A DNA stretch of 64,000 bases from Marinomonas ostreistagni. GTDB lineage: Bacteria; Pseudomonadota; Gammaproteobacteria; Pseudomonadales; Marinomonadaceae. The notes below the pieces were generated by a model. It did no database searches, was not told the origin of the DNA, and saw nothing but the letters and a program-made list of their open reading frames with translations. The DNA lies in NCBI RefSeq assembly GCF_016461785.1, contig NZ_JAEMUH010000001.1, positions 248,001-312,000 of the forward strand, in the 5' to 3' direction. This document shows positions 16,710 to 25,438 of the stretch, piece by piece (within the stretch, counting starts at the first letter, position 1; each line of letters starts with the position of its first letter). Both the position numbers and the translations under genes were made by a program.

Positions 16710-17411
16710 ATGAGCCAGTATATTATTTCCCCTGAAGCTGAGGTCTCTTTGCCTATCGAAGGGATGACGGAAAGATTTCCTGTGCGTCGCGTTTATTGTG
16801 TGGGTCGAAACTACGCTGCTCATGCCCGTGAAATGGGGGATGACCCTTCTAGAGATTTGCCGTTTTTCTTTTGTAAGGATAAAACTTGCGTGCAGTGGAT
16901 AGGCTCAGATATGGACAACTTTATGCCCTATCCACAGGCAACGAAGCAGCTTGAATATGAAGTTGAGTTAGTCGTTGCGTTAACTAAAGGTGGTAAGAAT
17001 CTATCTTTAGATAAGGCTGATGAGGCGATCTGGGGCTACAGTGTTGGTCTTGATATGACTCGACGTGACTTACAAGCTCAAGCTAAGCAAAAAGGGCGAC
17101 CTTGGGAGTCCGGTAAAGCTTTTGATCACAGTGCGCCTATGTCTTCCATAATCCCTAGAAATGGCAAAGCGCTACTTAACCAGGGCGCTATTGCATTAAG
17201 TGTTAATGGGAAGTTGATGCAACACAGTAACCTTACTCATTTGACTTGGGATTTGGCTGAGGTTGTAGCGAAGCTGTCTGAGCAATTTGAATTGCGCCCA
17301 GGGGATTTGATTATGACAGGTACCCCTGAGAACGTGGGGGCGGTTCAAGCGGGAGATGTCATGGAAGCCTCTGTGGAGGGGGTTGGTAAGATTGTGGTTC
17401 AAGTACGCTAA
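16710..17411 (+). CDS. Fumarylacetoacetate hydrolase-family protein
   Basis: 233-residue member of the FAH superfamily, which cleaves or decarboxylates acyl pyruvates in aromatic degradation. Metal-site acidic residues are visible in QLEYEVELVVAL and GYSVGLDMTRRDLQ, followed by K-G-R-PWESGKAFDHSAP and PGDLIMTGTPENVGAV. It is closest in layout to fumarylpyruvate hydrolases, but no aromatic ring-cleavage genes are nearby, so the substrate is open; oxaloacetate decarboxylase activity (YcgM/FAHD1 type) is the main alternative. AAGGA precedes the ATG. Confidence 0.85.
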   Translation: MSQYIISPEAEVSLPIEGMTERFPVRRVYCVGRNYAAHAREMGDDPSRDLPFFFCKDKTCVQWIGSDMDNFMPYPQATKQLEYEVELVVALTKGGKNLSLDKADEAIWGYSVGLDMTRRDLQAQAKQKGRPWESGKAFDHSAPMSSIIPRNGKALLNQGAIALSVNGKLMQHSNLTHLTWDLAEVVAKLSEQFELRPGDLIMTGTPENVGAVQAGDVMEASVEGVGKIVVQVR

Positions 17412-17413
17412 CA

Positions 17414-17893
17414 TTAGTTTTGCAAGGCATTGAAAGTTAGAAATGCTGTATTAATTGCCTCTGCTTGTTTTGTAAGCCCTTTTTGCTGGAGTAGGTAGGC
17501 AGCGGTTTCAGCAGTACACAAGCCGCCATCGAGTTGGTTACGACGTCTTTGAAAGGTAGATTGTTGGTTAGGGATAGCGTAGTGCTGGAATCTCTTCAAA
17601 TATTCTGTCCGGTTATACATTTTTCGTGCTTGCTGCCAAGTGCCATCTAATAGAATGACATGCTCTGCTTGGCTAATCGTTAAAGGTTCAGAATCTGAGT
17701 CAGGATAGTCAGGTTCTGCTGTTGGGTAAATGAGCAAGGTTTTGTCCAGTGGTAAGTCTGTGAGTTGCTGATCGGGCTCTGTTCTTTTCCATACAACGAC
17801 TGTGCATGCTTGGGGAAGTTGAGCTTTAACAATTTGGCCTGTGCCATTACGTTTTTTTAGTTCTTCGGAGTGAGTCAGTAGCCAGATGTGCAT
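17414..17893 (-). CDS. DTW-domain protein, TapT-like tRNA uridine aminocarboxypropyltransferase
   Basis: 159-residue DTW-domain protein. The family motif is LLDGTWQQARKMYNR, with SxxRRR-type QSTFQRRRNQLDGGLCTAETAAYLL downstream (two blocks). DTW proteins such as E. coli TapT place acp3 on tRNA U47 using SAM. This copy is shorter than TapT (about 230 residues) and begins just after where TapT's cysteine-rich zinc segment ends, so it lacks that segment. Convergent with the FAH gene with 2 bases between stops. Confidence 0.8.
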   Translation of the reverse strand: MHIWLLTHSEELKKRNGTGQIVKAQLPQACTVVVWKRTEPDQQLTDLPLDKTLLIYPTAEPDYPDSDSEPLTISQAEHVILLDGTWQQARKMYNRTEYLKRFQHYAIPNQQSTFQRRRNQLDGGLCTAETAAYLLQQKGLTKQAEAINTAFLTFNALQN

Positions 17894-17943
17894 AAGAAGA
17901 GTTCTTTAAAGCAGTGCTATGATGGGATTAAAAGCATCATAGC

Positions 17944-17980
17944 AAAAAGTGGAGGGGCGGTTGAGTTCCCTTCCACTTTT
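17944..17980 (-). terminator. amtB terminator
   Basis: AAAAGTGGA-GGG pairs with CCC-TTCCACTTTT (one bulge) between amtB and the DTW gene; a T-rich end follows on the minus strand. Confidence 0.7.
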
Positions 17981-17991
17981 GTATGAAAAGA

Positions 17992-19203
17992 TTACTCTTT
18001 ACCAATTGAGCCGATTTTGTGGATGCTTAAATCTGCACCGTTAAATTCTTCTTCTTCCGTTAAGCGTAATCCAGAAATAGCTTTGGATGCACCATAAACA
18101 ACAAAGCCTCCGGCAAGAGCAATGGCTACACCAGCCAGTGTGCCAATCAGCTGGACAGTGAAACTCACGCCGCCAAGTCCACCTAAAGAGGAACTGCCGA
18201 AAATGCCAGCAGCAATGCCGCCCCAAGCACCACAAATACCATGAAGAGGCCAAACCCCTAGCACATCATCAACAGAATGCAGCTTTTGTTGGATCCATGT
18301 GAATAGCATGGTGAATAAGATGCCTGCAATGCCTCCGGTGATTAATGCGCCGATAGGGTGCATGACATCAGAGCCAGCACAGACTGCCACTAAGCCTGCT
18401 AGGGGGCCATTATGAATAAAGCCAGGATCGTTCTTGCCAACAAACATTGCAGTTAATACGCCACCAACCATAGCCATTAAGGAGTTGACCGCAACTAGAC
18501 CACTGACACCATCAAGTGTTTGAGCAGACATCACGTTAAAGCCAAACCAACCAATACAAAGAATCCAAGCGCCTAGTGCTAAGAATGGAATATTAGAAGG
18601 TGCAAAAGCTACTAGCTTACCTTGACGAAAGCGGCCGTTGCGTGTGCCAAGTAAAATGATGGCCGCCAATGCAACCCAGCCGCCAACACCATGTACAACA
18701 ACAGAACCAGCGAAATCATGGAAGCCTGCGCCATAGCTAGCTTCTAGCCAATCTTGGAAGCCATAATTACCATTCCAAATAATACCTTCAAAAAATGGGT
18801 AAACTAAACCAACTATAACGGCTGCTGAGATTAGCATAGGGTAAAACTTCGCACGCTCCGCAACACCACCAGAAATAATGGCGGGGATCGCGGCTGCAAA
18901 AGTCATTAGGAAGAAAAACTTCACTAGTTCGTAGCCGTTATTTTCTGATAGCACCTCAGCACTTTCAAAGAAAGTAACGCCGTAGGCGATTTGATAGCCG
19001 ACGAAAAAGTATACGAGCGCAGAGACGGCAAAGTCCGTCATAATTTTTACCAGAGCATTCACTTGGTTTTTATGTCGAACAGTACCGACTTCAAGAAATG
19101 CAAAGCCAGCATGCATTGCGAATACCATGATCGCGCCGAGTAAAATAAATAAGGTGTTAGAGCTGGAAACTAATGTTTCAACTGCACTGTTAATGTGATC
19201 CAC
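17992..19203 (-). CDS. amtB: AmtB-family ammonium transporter
   Basis: 403-residue ammonium channel with about 11 transmembrane segments. The Amt signature DFAGSVVVHGVGGWVALAA holds the first of the twin pore histidines, and HGICGAWGGIAAGIFG holds the second region; FEGIIWNGNYG and AERAKFYPM are also typical. No cleavable signal peptide is evident. I start at the GTG at 19203, with AAGGAG 5 bases upstream; the open frame to 19230 lacks support. No glnK is adjacent, unlike many amtB loci. A sigma-54-type promoter lies upstream, consistent with nitrogen control. Confidence 0.92.
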   Translation of the reverse strand: MDHINSAVETLVSSSNTLFILLGAIMVFAMHAGFAFLEVGTVRHKNQVNALVKIMTDFAVSALVYFFVGYQIAYGVTFFESAEVLSENNGYELVKFFFLMTFAAAIPAIISGGVAERAKFYPMLISAAVIVGLVYPFFEGIIWNGNYGFQDWLEASYGAGFHDFAGSVVVHGVGGWVALAAIILLGTRNGRFRQGKLVAFAPSNIPFLALGAWILCIGWFGFNVMSAQTLDGVSGLVAVNSLMAMVGGVLTAMFVGKNDPGFIHNGPLAGLVAVCAGSDVMHPIGALITGGIAGILFTMLFTWIQQKLHSVDDVLGVWPLHGICGAWGGIAAGIFGSSSLGGLGGVSFTVQLIGTLAGVAIALAGGFVVYGASKAISGLRLTEEEEFNGADLSIHKIGSIGKE

Positions 19204-19318
19204 ATTCTCTCCTTTAGGGTGCTTTTGCACTAAGTTGGTATTGTTTTTAGATTTAAGCCCAATTTTAGGGCGTTATTTCTGATTTTGAGGTGTCCTTTCC
19301 TCGGCGAACACGAAAATA

Positions 19319-19334
19319 AGCAATAATTGTGCCT
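19319..19334 (-). promoter_or_regulatory. Sigma-54 (RpoN) -24/-12 promoter of amtB
   Basis: On the minus strand AGGCACAATTATTGCT: GG and GC are exactly 10 bases apart, as in the consensus TGGCAC-N5-TTGCW, which it matches at all but the first base. It would give an amtB leader of roughly 100 nucleotides. Nitrogen-limitation control through NtrC is inferred from the gene. Confidence 0.72.
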
Positions 19335-19339
19335 GAAAT

Positions 19340-19374
19340 GTTTTATTTTGGTGCTGGTGTTTTATTTTGGTGCT
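19340..19374. repeat. Two 16-base direct repeats upstream of the amtB sigma-54 site
   Basis: GTTTTATTTTGGTGCT occurs identically at 19340-19355 and 19359-19374, a 19-base period. Each copy ends in TTGGTGCT, which resembles one half of the NtrC dyad (TGCACCA...TGGTGCA). They could be activator sites in an unusually close position. Confidence 0.55.
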
Positions 19375-19647
19375 TTGGTATTTTGCGATTCAACAAACTG
19401 TCATTTTTTCCCAGTAAAATGAACAGTCGAAAGGATGTGGTTAAAAATAGTATGGACTGTGCACTCTTTGTGTAATTTTGGGGTTTCTATTTTTTTTTAG
19501 TCGACATATTATCGAAAGGTAGCTGTTTAAAAATAACTCAAGTGTAAAAGGGATTTAGGCAGCACAAAGGAACATATTCTTGCTAGAAAGCAAGATGAAC
19601 AGTTTAACAAGCTACCGTAGTGGGTAGTAAGCGTAAAAGAGGTTGTT

Positions 19648-19860
19648 ATGTCAGATCAATTGGTATCCGGTATCGTAAAATGGTTTAACGATGAAAAAGG
19701 ATTTGGTTTTATTGAGCGTGATGGTGGTACAGATGTTTTTGTTCACTACCGCGCAATTAACGGTACTGGTCGCCGTACTTTGCAAGAAGGTCAAAAAGTG
19801 ACATTTGAGGTAACTCAAGGTCAAAAAGGCCCTCAAGCTGAGAATGTCACGATTGTTTGA
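19648..19860 (+). CDS. Cold-shock domain protein, second copy
   Basis: 70-residue cold-shock domain protein with RNP1 KGFGFIE and a variant RNP2, VFVHYRAI, where the CspA type has VFVHFSAI. The Tyr-Arg variant and the following [13 protein letters not shown] resemble the Pseudomonas CapB/CspD-like group, so it is probably not redundant with the copy at 13347. AAGAGG lies 6 bases before the ATG. Monocistronic, ended by a strong terminator. Confidence 0.95.
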   Translation: MSDQLVSGIVKWFNDEKGFGFIERDGGTDVFVHYRAINGTGRRTLQEGQKVTFEVTQGQKGPQAENVTIV

Positions 19861-19875
19861 TCTGGCATAAAAGGT

Positions 19876-19905
19876 AAAAAGCCAAGCGATTGCTTGGCTT
19901 TTTTG
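19876..19905. terminator. Terminator after the second csp gene
   Basis: AAAAAGCCAAGC pairs with GCTTGGCTTTTT over a 4-base loop; also suited to the convergent bamD transcript. Confidence 0.88.
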
Positions 19906-19915
19906 TGTCTGTCGT

Positions 19916-20761
19916 TTAGTCAATCATGCCTAAACTGACCCAATACAGGAAGTCTGGATCGGCTTCTCTAGGTAGCTCGAAAGGAATGAACTTCTGTTCT
20001 TTATCTAGATACTGACTTTCTGGATAGCTGTTTACGAGAATAGCTAAGTTTTGCTTTGCTTCATCGTAAAGATTTAAGTCCATATATGCTTGAATGGTGA
20101 TAGCAAGTGCTTCTTCAACGGAGGGAGTGGATGGATAATGTTGAATAACTTCTTGCCCTCTACGCAATGCTGAAAGAGGAGCCTTGCGTTTAAAATAATA
20201 GTGAGCAATAGCGACTTCATGCTCAGCAATCATGTTTCGTAAGTAAACCATTCTTGCTTTGGCATCGGGTGCAAACTCACTTTCCGGAAAGCGGCGTAAA
20301 AAGTCAGCAAACTCACTGAAAGATTTGTCAAACTCACTTGTGTCACGATCGGCTGGGTTTAGATTTAAAAAGCGCCCCAAAAATGATTCTGCGCCTTTAT
20401 AAGTAGACAGGCCACGCATGTAGTAAACATAGTCTAGAGCCTGATTGTCAGGATAGTTTTTAATAAACCGGTCAGCTGTGGCATGAGCTGCGGCGTAATT
20501 GCCTGCCTCAAATTGTGCATATATTAAATCAAGGCGAGCTGGAATAGAGTATTCGCCAAATGGATAACGAGTTTCGAGCTCTTTAAGCTGTTCTGCAGCA
20601 GTAGTGGGCAGGTTGTTGTCCAGAGCTTCTTGGGCAAGACGGAAATATTCTTTTTCTGGTAAGTCTGGTTCAACGGTTGGTTGGTTGCTAGAACAGGCCG
20701 TCAAAACAGCGTAAAAGCTGGCAATTGTCAGAAATCGTGACAATGTCTTATTAAATCCCAT
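19916..20761 (-). CDS. bamD: BamD, outer-membrane assembly lipoprotein
   Basis: Essential BAM-complex lipoprotein that helps insert beta-barrel proteins into the outer membrane. A lipoprotein signal ends in L-T-A-C with the lipidated Cys23 followed by Ser-Ser. Five TPR-like repeats follow, including AQEALDNNLPTTAAEQLKEL, GNYAAAHATADRFIKNYP and the BamD-typical YYMRGL and RRFPESEFAPDA. 281 residues. The ATG at 20761 is the one that gives the signal peptide; the frame remains open to 20896 without function. It diverges from rluD, as in related genomes. Confidence 0.95.
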   Translation of the reverse strand: MGFNKTLSRFLTIASFYAVLTACSSNQPTVEPDLPEKEYFRLAQEALDNNLPTTAAEQLKELETRYPFGEYSIPARLDLIYAQFEAGNYAAAHATADRFIKNYPDNQALDYVYYMRGLSTYKGAESFLGRFLNLNPADRDTSEFDKSFSEFADFLRRFPESEFAPDAKARMVYLRNMIAEHEVAIAHYYFKRKAPLSALRRGQEVIQHYPSTPSVEEALAITIQAYMDLNLYDEAKQNLAILVNSYPESQYLDKEQKFIPFELPREADPDFLYWVSLGMID

Positions 20762-20866
20762 GTATAATACAACCCTAGTAAACGTGGCATAGCCTACAAT
20801 CATGGCTATGCGGTTAGCATATTTCGCGTCGAGAGGACGCAGCATCGAGCATAGAAAGTTTATTGT

Positions 20867-21844
20867 ATGGCAGAGCGCATAGTAAAAGAAGCCCAAGTTT
20901 CGTTGGATTTCTCAGGTCAGCGATTTGATCAAATTGCTACCGAATTATTTTCAGATTATTCACGTTCAAGAATCCAAAGTTGGATCAAAGAAGGTGTCTT
21001 GCTAGTGGATGGAAAGAAAACCAAACCCAAAGAGAAGTTGTTTGGTGGTGAGACCATTACGCTTGATGTGGAGTTGGAAGAGCAGGCAGTTCATGACGCT
21101 CAAGAAATTCCGCTTAATATTGTTTATGAAGATGATGATATTTTAATCATCAACAAGCCTGCAGGTTTAGTGGTTCATCCAGCAGCAGGTCATAGTGATG
21201 GAACATTGCTTAATGCGATATTGCACCATGCGCCTGAGACGGCAACCGTGCCTCGTGCTGGTATTGTGCATCGTCTAGATAAAGAAACGACTGGGTTGAT
21301 GGTGGTTGCTAAAACTTTGCAAGCGCAGACGGATCTCGTTGCTCAGCTTCAAGATCGCAGTATGGGGCGTGAATATGAGGCCATTGCCATAGGTGCTATG
21401 ACAGGTGGTGGTGTGGTGGATGAGCCGATCGGGAGACATCCGCATAATCGTCAAAAAATGGCTGTTGAGCCTATTCATGGTAAAGAGGCGATTACTCATT
21501 ATCGATTGATTAAGCGCTACAACAACCATACCCATATTCGTCTTAAGCTTGAAACAGGTCGTACACATCAAATTCGTGTTCATATGGCTCATATTCAGTA
21601 CCCATTAGTGGGGGATCCACAATATGCTGGACGCCTGAAAATGCCTAAAGGCTGTTCACCTGAATTGCAGGAAGGCTTGAGAGATTTTCGTCGCCAAGCG
21701 TTGCATGCGAAGAAGTTGGAGTTATCTCACCCTGTGACAGGGGAGTGGATGGAATGGGAAGTGGATCTACCAGAAGATATGTTAGAGCTTGTTGAAATGT
21801 TGGAAGCCGATTTGAAAAACGGTGGCCAGAACCAATATATGTAG
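20867..21844 (+). CDS. rluD: RluD, 23S rRNA pseudouridine(1911/1915/1917) synthase
   Basis: Makes the three conserved pseudouridines of helix 69 in the large subunit. N-terminal S4 domain (residues about 18-75) and the RluA-family catalytic domain with HRLDKETTGLMV, D138 being the nucleophile, then GRTHQIRVHM. 325 residues is usual. The start lies 106 bases from the divergent bamD start. First gene of the conserved rluD-pgeF-clpB run, though a terminator separates it from pgeF. Confidence 0.96.
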   Translation: MAERIVKEAQVSLDFSGQRFDQIATELFSDYSRSRIQSWIKEGVLLVDGKKTKPKEKLFGGETITLDVELEEQAVHDAQEIPLNIVYEDDDILIINKPAGLVVHPAAGHSDGTLLNAILHHAPETATVPRAGIVHRLDKETTGLMVVAKTLQAQTDLVAQLQDRSMGREYEAIAIGAMTGGGVVDEPIGRHPHNRQKMAVEPIHGKEAITHYRLIKRYNNHTHIRLKLETGRTHQIRVHMAHIQYPLVGDPQYAGRLKMPKGCSPELQEGLRDFRRQALHAKKLELSHPVTGEWMEWEVDLPEDMLELVEMLEADLKNGGQNQYM

Positions 21845-21857
21845 TAGTTAATCCATT

Positions 21858-21885
21858 TAAAAAGGCAGCCACGGCTGCCTTTTTC
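21858..21885 (+). terminator. Terminator after rluD
   Basis: AAAAAGGCAGCC-AC-GGCTGCCTTTTT stem with T run, between rluD and pgeF. Confidence 0.85.
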
Positions 21886-21914
21886 TTTGTTTAATAAAAT
21901 GAATGGACAGTTGC

Positions 21915-22658
21915 ATGAAAAATATAAACACGCTAATCATCCCTGAATGGCCAGCACCCAAAAACATAAAAGCGTGCGTCTCAACACGGCTTGGCGGTGT
22001 AAGTGAGGGAGTGTATCAAGGTCTTAATTTAGGTGCTCATGTGGGGGATGAACCAGCCACGGTTGAAGCTAACCGAGCAGAATTGAAACGTCTCACAAAT
22101 TACCCTAATACGATTCAATGGCTCAACCAAGTGCACTCAGATATTGTCATCGAATTGCCAACAGAGGTTGATAAGCGAACCTCCGATGCGTCTTTCACTA
22201 AACAGGAAGATACTGTATGTGCAGTCTTAACGGCAGATTGCTTACCAGCAATATTTACCAATAAAGAAGGTACTCAAGTGGCGGCAGCGCACGCTGGGTG
22301 GCGTGGATTATGTGATGGTGTGCTGGAGTCGACTCTTAAGCAATTTGATGAGCCTAGTGACGTATTGGTTTGGCTCGGGCCAGCTATCGGTCCAGATTGC
22401 TTTGAAGTGGGAGCAGAAGTGCGTCAAGCATTTATGGATGTGGACCCTGAGGCTGAAAGCGCTTTTAAGCCTTCGTCCAATCAAGGTAAGTGGCTTGGTG
22501 ATTTGTATCTAATCGCTAAACAGCGCATGGCCAAATTAGGTTGTCAGCAGGTGTTTGGTGGTGACTTGTGTACTGTGACAGACAAGGAACGCTTTTACTC
22601 CTACCGTCGTGATGGAGTAACTGGTCGAATGGCGACACTTATTTGGATAGAAAAATGA
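21915..22658 (+). CDS. pgeF: PgeF/YfiH, peptidoglycan editing factor
   Basis: Multicopper-like (laccase-domain) hydrolase that removes mis-incorporated L-Ser-containing muropeptide precursors in E. coli. The zinc ligands are seen as H in NQVHSD, C in LTADCLPAIF, and H in AAAHAGWRGL; the family tail YRRDGVTGRMATLIW is intact. I chose the ATG at 21915, which has GGA 8 bases upstream and gives 247 residues; an ATG at 21903 is possible. Between rluD and clpB as in Pseudomonas. Confidence 0.93.
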   Translation: MKNINTLIIPEWPAPKNIKACVSTRLGGVSEGVYQGLNLGAHVGDEPATVEANRAELKRLTNYPNTIQWLNQVHSDIVIELPTEVDKRTSDASFTKQEDTVCAVLTADCLPAIFTNKEGTQVAAAHAGWRGLCDGVLESTLKQFDEPSDVLVWLGPAIGPDCFEVGAEVRQAFMDVDPEAESAFKPSSNQGKWLGDLYLIAKQRMAKLGCQQVFGGDLCTVTDKERFYSYRRDGVTGRMATLIWIEK

Positions 22659-22686
22659 TGGCTGTCAAAAAAATGACACTCATCCA

Positions 22687-22714
22687 TTGAAAAGCAAAAT
22701 AGTGATCTTATAAA
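22687..22714 (+). promoter_or_regulatory. Sigma-70-like promoter of clpB
   Basis: TTGAAA (22687-22692), 16 bases, TATAAA (22709-22714), each five of six to consensus, about 42 bases before the clpB start. The -10 is not the C-rich box of heat-shock sigma-32 promoters. Confidence 0.5.
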
Positions 22715-22755
22715 GCTAGTAGAAGACAGTTTAGTTATCGATTTCGGAGGTCATT

Positions 22756-25359
22756 ATGCGAATTGATCGATTAACCAGTAAGTTGCAAATTGCTCTATCA
22801 GATGCTCAGTCTGTGGCGCTAGGGCAGGATCACAATTACATTGAAGCCGTGCATTTGTTGATAGCGTTGCTTGATCAGCAGGGCGGTGGCGTACGACCTA
22901 TTCTGCAGCAGTCTGGCGTGCAGATAACGAAGTTTCGTGAAGAGTTAAATAAGATTCTAGAGCGTATGCCGAAAGTCTCTAATCATGATGGCAACGTACA
23001 AATGTCACCAGAGTTAGGTCGGCTGCTTAACTTAGCCGATAAAGAAGCGCAAAAGCGAAAGGATCAATACATTTCGTCTGAGCTGATTCTGTTGGCAATG
23101 TTTGATGCTAAAGATGATGTTGCTAAGGCGCTTAAAGCAACGGGTGTGACTAAAGCTGATATTGCTTCGGTCATTGATTCCATTCGTGGCGGTGATGCAG
23201 TCAACGACCCTAATGCTGAGGAGAACCGTCAGTCGTTAGACAAGTTTACTGTGGACTTAACTGCTCGTGCTTCAGAAGGTCGTTTAGATCCTGTGATTGG
23301 TCGTGACGATGAGATCCGTCGCACCATCCAAGTGTTGCAACGTCGTCGCAAAAACAACCCTGTTCTAATTGGTGAGCCAGGGGTGGGTAAAACCGCGATT
23401 GTCGAAGGTTTGGCTCAGCGTATCATTAATGGAGAAGTGCCAGAAGGCCTTAAGAATAAGCGAGTCTTGTCCCTAGACATGGGGGCCTTGATCGCGGGTG
23501 CAAAATACCGTGGTGAATTTGAAGAGCGCTTAAAAGGCGTTTTGAATGAATTGGCGAAGCAAGAAGGCCAGATCATTCTGTTTATTGATGAGATCCATAC
23601 CATGGTGGGGGCTGGTAAATCCGAAGGCTCTATGGATGCCGGAAACATGCTGAAGCCTGCTCTGGCTCGTGGCGAGCTTCACTGTGTGGGTGCTACCACG
23701 TTGGATGAGTATCGCCAGTATATTGAGAAAGATGCAGCGCTTGAGCGTCGTTTCCAGAAGGTGCTGGTTGAAGAACCAAATGTACTGGACTCCATCGCTA
23801 TTTTGCGTGGCTTAAAAGAGCGTTACGAAGTTCACCATGGGGTTGATATTACTGACTCGGCAATCATTGCTGCGGCGAAGCTGTCTCAGCGCTATATCAC
23901 GGATCGTCAACTGCCAGATAAAGCGATTGACTTGATTGACGAAGCGGCTAGCCGTATTCGCATGGAAATGGACTCTAAGCCAGAGGAAATGGATCGCCTA
24001 GAGCGTCGCTTGATTCAGCTTAAGATTGAACAAGAGGCCCTCAAGAAAGAAAAAGATAAAGCCTCCAAGCAGCGTTTAGCTGAGCTTGAAGATGATATCG
24101 ATGGTTTGGAAAAGCAATTTTCAGATCTTGAAGAAATTTGGAATGCTGAGAAAGCGGCTGTTCAAGGTGCGCAAAAGCTTAAAGAAGAGCTGGAAGGTGT
24201 ACGCCAAGAAATGGAGGAGGCGCGTCGACAAGGTAACTTGGCAAAAATGTCAGAGCTTCAGTATGGCGTGATTCCAATGCTGGAAGCGGAAATTGAAAAG
24301 GCAACGCAAGACGAAGAGCATGAGGCAGAAACTCAGCTGCTGAAAAACCGCGTGACAGAAGAAGAGATTGCCACGGTAGTCTCTCGCTGGACTGGTATTC
24401 CAGTGGATAAAATGCTCGAAGGCGAACGTGACAAGCTGCTACGTATGGAAGACGCGTTGCACGAGTCGGTGATTGGCCAAGATGAAGCTGTGAACGCCGT
24501 TTCTAATGCAGTTCGTCGTTCACGTTCAGGCTTGGCGGATCCAAATCGTCCTAATGGTTCTTTCCTGTTCTTAGGTCCTACTGGTGTGGGTAAGACTGAG
24601 TTGTGTAAATCGTTGGCGAAGTTCTTGTTTGATACCGAGCAAGCAATGGTGCGTGTCGATATGTCTGAGTTTATGGAGAAGCATTCTGTTGCGCGTTTAA
24701 TTGGTGCACCTCCAGGCTACGTTGGCTACGAAGAAGGTGGTTATCTAACGGAAGCGGTACGTCGTCGTCCTTACTCTGTATTGCTGCTAGATGAGGTCGA
24801 GAAAGCGCATCCGGATATGTTTAACATTCTTTTGCAGGTGTTGGATGATGGTCGTCTAACGGATGGTCAGGGACGTACGGTCGACTTTCGTAACACGGTT
24901 GTTGTAATGACCTCTAACCTTGGCTCAGACATGATTCAAGAGTACCGTAGCAACGACGAATATGAAGCCATTAAGGGCAAAGTGATGGAAGTAGTGGGTA
25001 CACATTTCCGTCCAGAGTTTATTAACCGTATCGACGAAACGGTGGTGTTCCACCCATTGATGCAATCGCAGATCAAAGGCATTGCTAAGATTCAGCTGGC
25101 GCATCTAAATGACCGTTTGACTGAGATGGGGATGTCGATGAATTTAAGTGATGCGGCGATGGAGCGTTTGGCTGAAGTGGGTTATGACCCAATTTATGGT
25201 GCGCGTCCATTGAAGCGTGCTATCCAGCAATGGATTGAAAACCCATTAGCGAACGAGCTGTTAGGTGGTAAGTTTGTTGCAGGCGACTTGATTAAAGTGG
25301 ATGTTAACGAGGAAGGAATGACCTTCGAAGCGTTACAGGAAACTTTGCAAGCATCGTAA
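22756..25359 (+). CDS. clpB: ClpB, disaggregating AAA+ chaperone
   Basis: Hexameric ATPase that, with DnaK, pulls proteins out of aggregates. 867 residues: Clp-N repeats (about 1-145), first AAA domain with Walker [10 protein letters not shown] at 206-214 and [12 protein letters not shown], the coiled-coil middle domain (about 400-520, rich in Glu/Lys), and the second AAA domain with GPTGVGKTE at 607-615 and [13 protein letters not shown]-terminal D2-small domain complete. GGAGG lies 6 bases before the ATG. Heat-inducible in most bacteria, though no classic sigma-32 box is visible. Confidence 0.98.
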   Translation: MRIDRLTSKLQIALSDAQSVALGQDHNYIEAVHLLIALLDQQGGGVRPILQQSGVQITKFREELNKILERMPKVSNHDGNVQMSPELGRLLNLADKEAQKRKDQYISSELILLAMFDAKDDVAKALKATGVTKADIASVIDSIRGGDAVNDPNAEENRQSLDKFTVDLTARASEGRLDPVIGRDDEIRRTIQVLQRRRKNNPVLIGEPGVGKTAIVEGLAQRIINGEVPEGLKNKRVLSLDMGALIAGAKYRGEFEERLKGVLNELAKQEGQIILFIDEIHTMVGAGKSEGSMDAGNMLKPALARGELHCVGATTLDEYRQYIEKDAALERRFQKVLVEEPNVLDSIAILRGLKERYEVHHGVDITDSAIIAAAKLSQRYITDRQLPDKAIDLIDEAASRIRMEMDSKPEEMDRLERRLIQLKIEQEALKKEKDKASKQRLAELEDDIDGLEKQFSDLEEIWNAEKAAVQGAQKLKEELEGVRQEMEEARRQGNLAKMSELQYGVIPMLEAEIEKATQDEEHEAETQLLKNRVTEEEIATVVSRWTGIPVDKMLEGERDKLLRMEDALHESVIGQDEAVNAVSNAVRRSRSGLADPNRPNGSFLFLGPTGVGKTELCKSLAKFLFDTEQAMVRVDMSEFMEKHSVARLIGAPPGYVGYEEGGYLTEAVRRRPYSVLLLDEVEKAHPDMFNILLQVLDDGRLTDGQGRTVDFRNTVVVMTSNLGSDMIQEYRSNDEYEAIKGKVMEVVGTHFRPEFINRIDETVVFHPLMQSQIKGIAKIQLAHLNDRLTEMGMSMNLSDAAMERLAEVGYDPIYGARPLKRAIQQWIENPLANELLGGKFVAGDLIKVDVNEEGMTFEALQETLQAS

Positions 25360-25384
25360 GTGATTGACCTGAAAGTACAACTGC

Positions 25385-25418
25385 AAAAAAAAGCCTGCTT
25401 ACTTAAGCAGGCTTTTTT
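25385..25418. terminator. Bidirectional terminator after clpB
   Basis: AAAAAAGCCTGCTT-ACTT-AAGCAGGCTTTTTT, between convergent clpB and the outer-membrane protein gene. Confidence 0.9.
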
Positions 25419-25438
25419 GTATCTAATGGCTGTCTAGT

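Larger units (their letters stand above)
19204..19647. other. Divergent regulatory region between amtB and the second csp gene
   Basis: 444 bases with no gene. The left part carries the amtB sigma-54 site and 19-bp direct repeats. The right part carries the csp leader, with inverted repeats CTTGC/GCAAG (19579-19594) and CTACC/GGTAG (19612-19627). TATTAT at 19507-19512 is a possible csp -10, giving a leader of about 130 bases, but its -35 is poor. Confidence 0.55.

Noticed and set aside
19491..19500. Poly-T tract as a phase-variable repeat
   Set aside because: It lies in a non-coding region at a single site and can be explained by AT-rich promoter DNA.
22659..22755. Sigma-32 heat-shock promoter of clpB
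   Set aside because: TTGAAA is present, but no CCCCAT-type -10 follows at the right spacing; the pair fits sigma-70.
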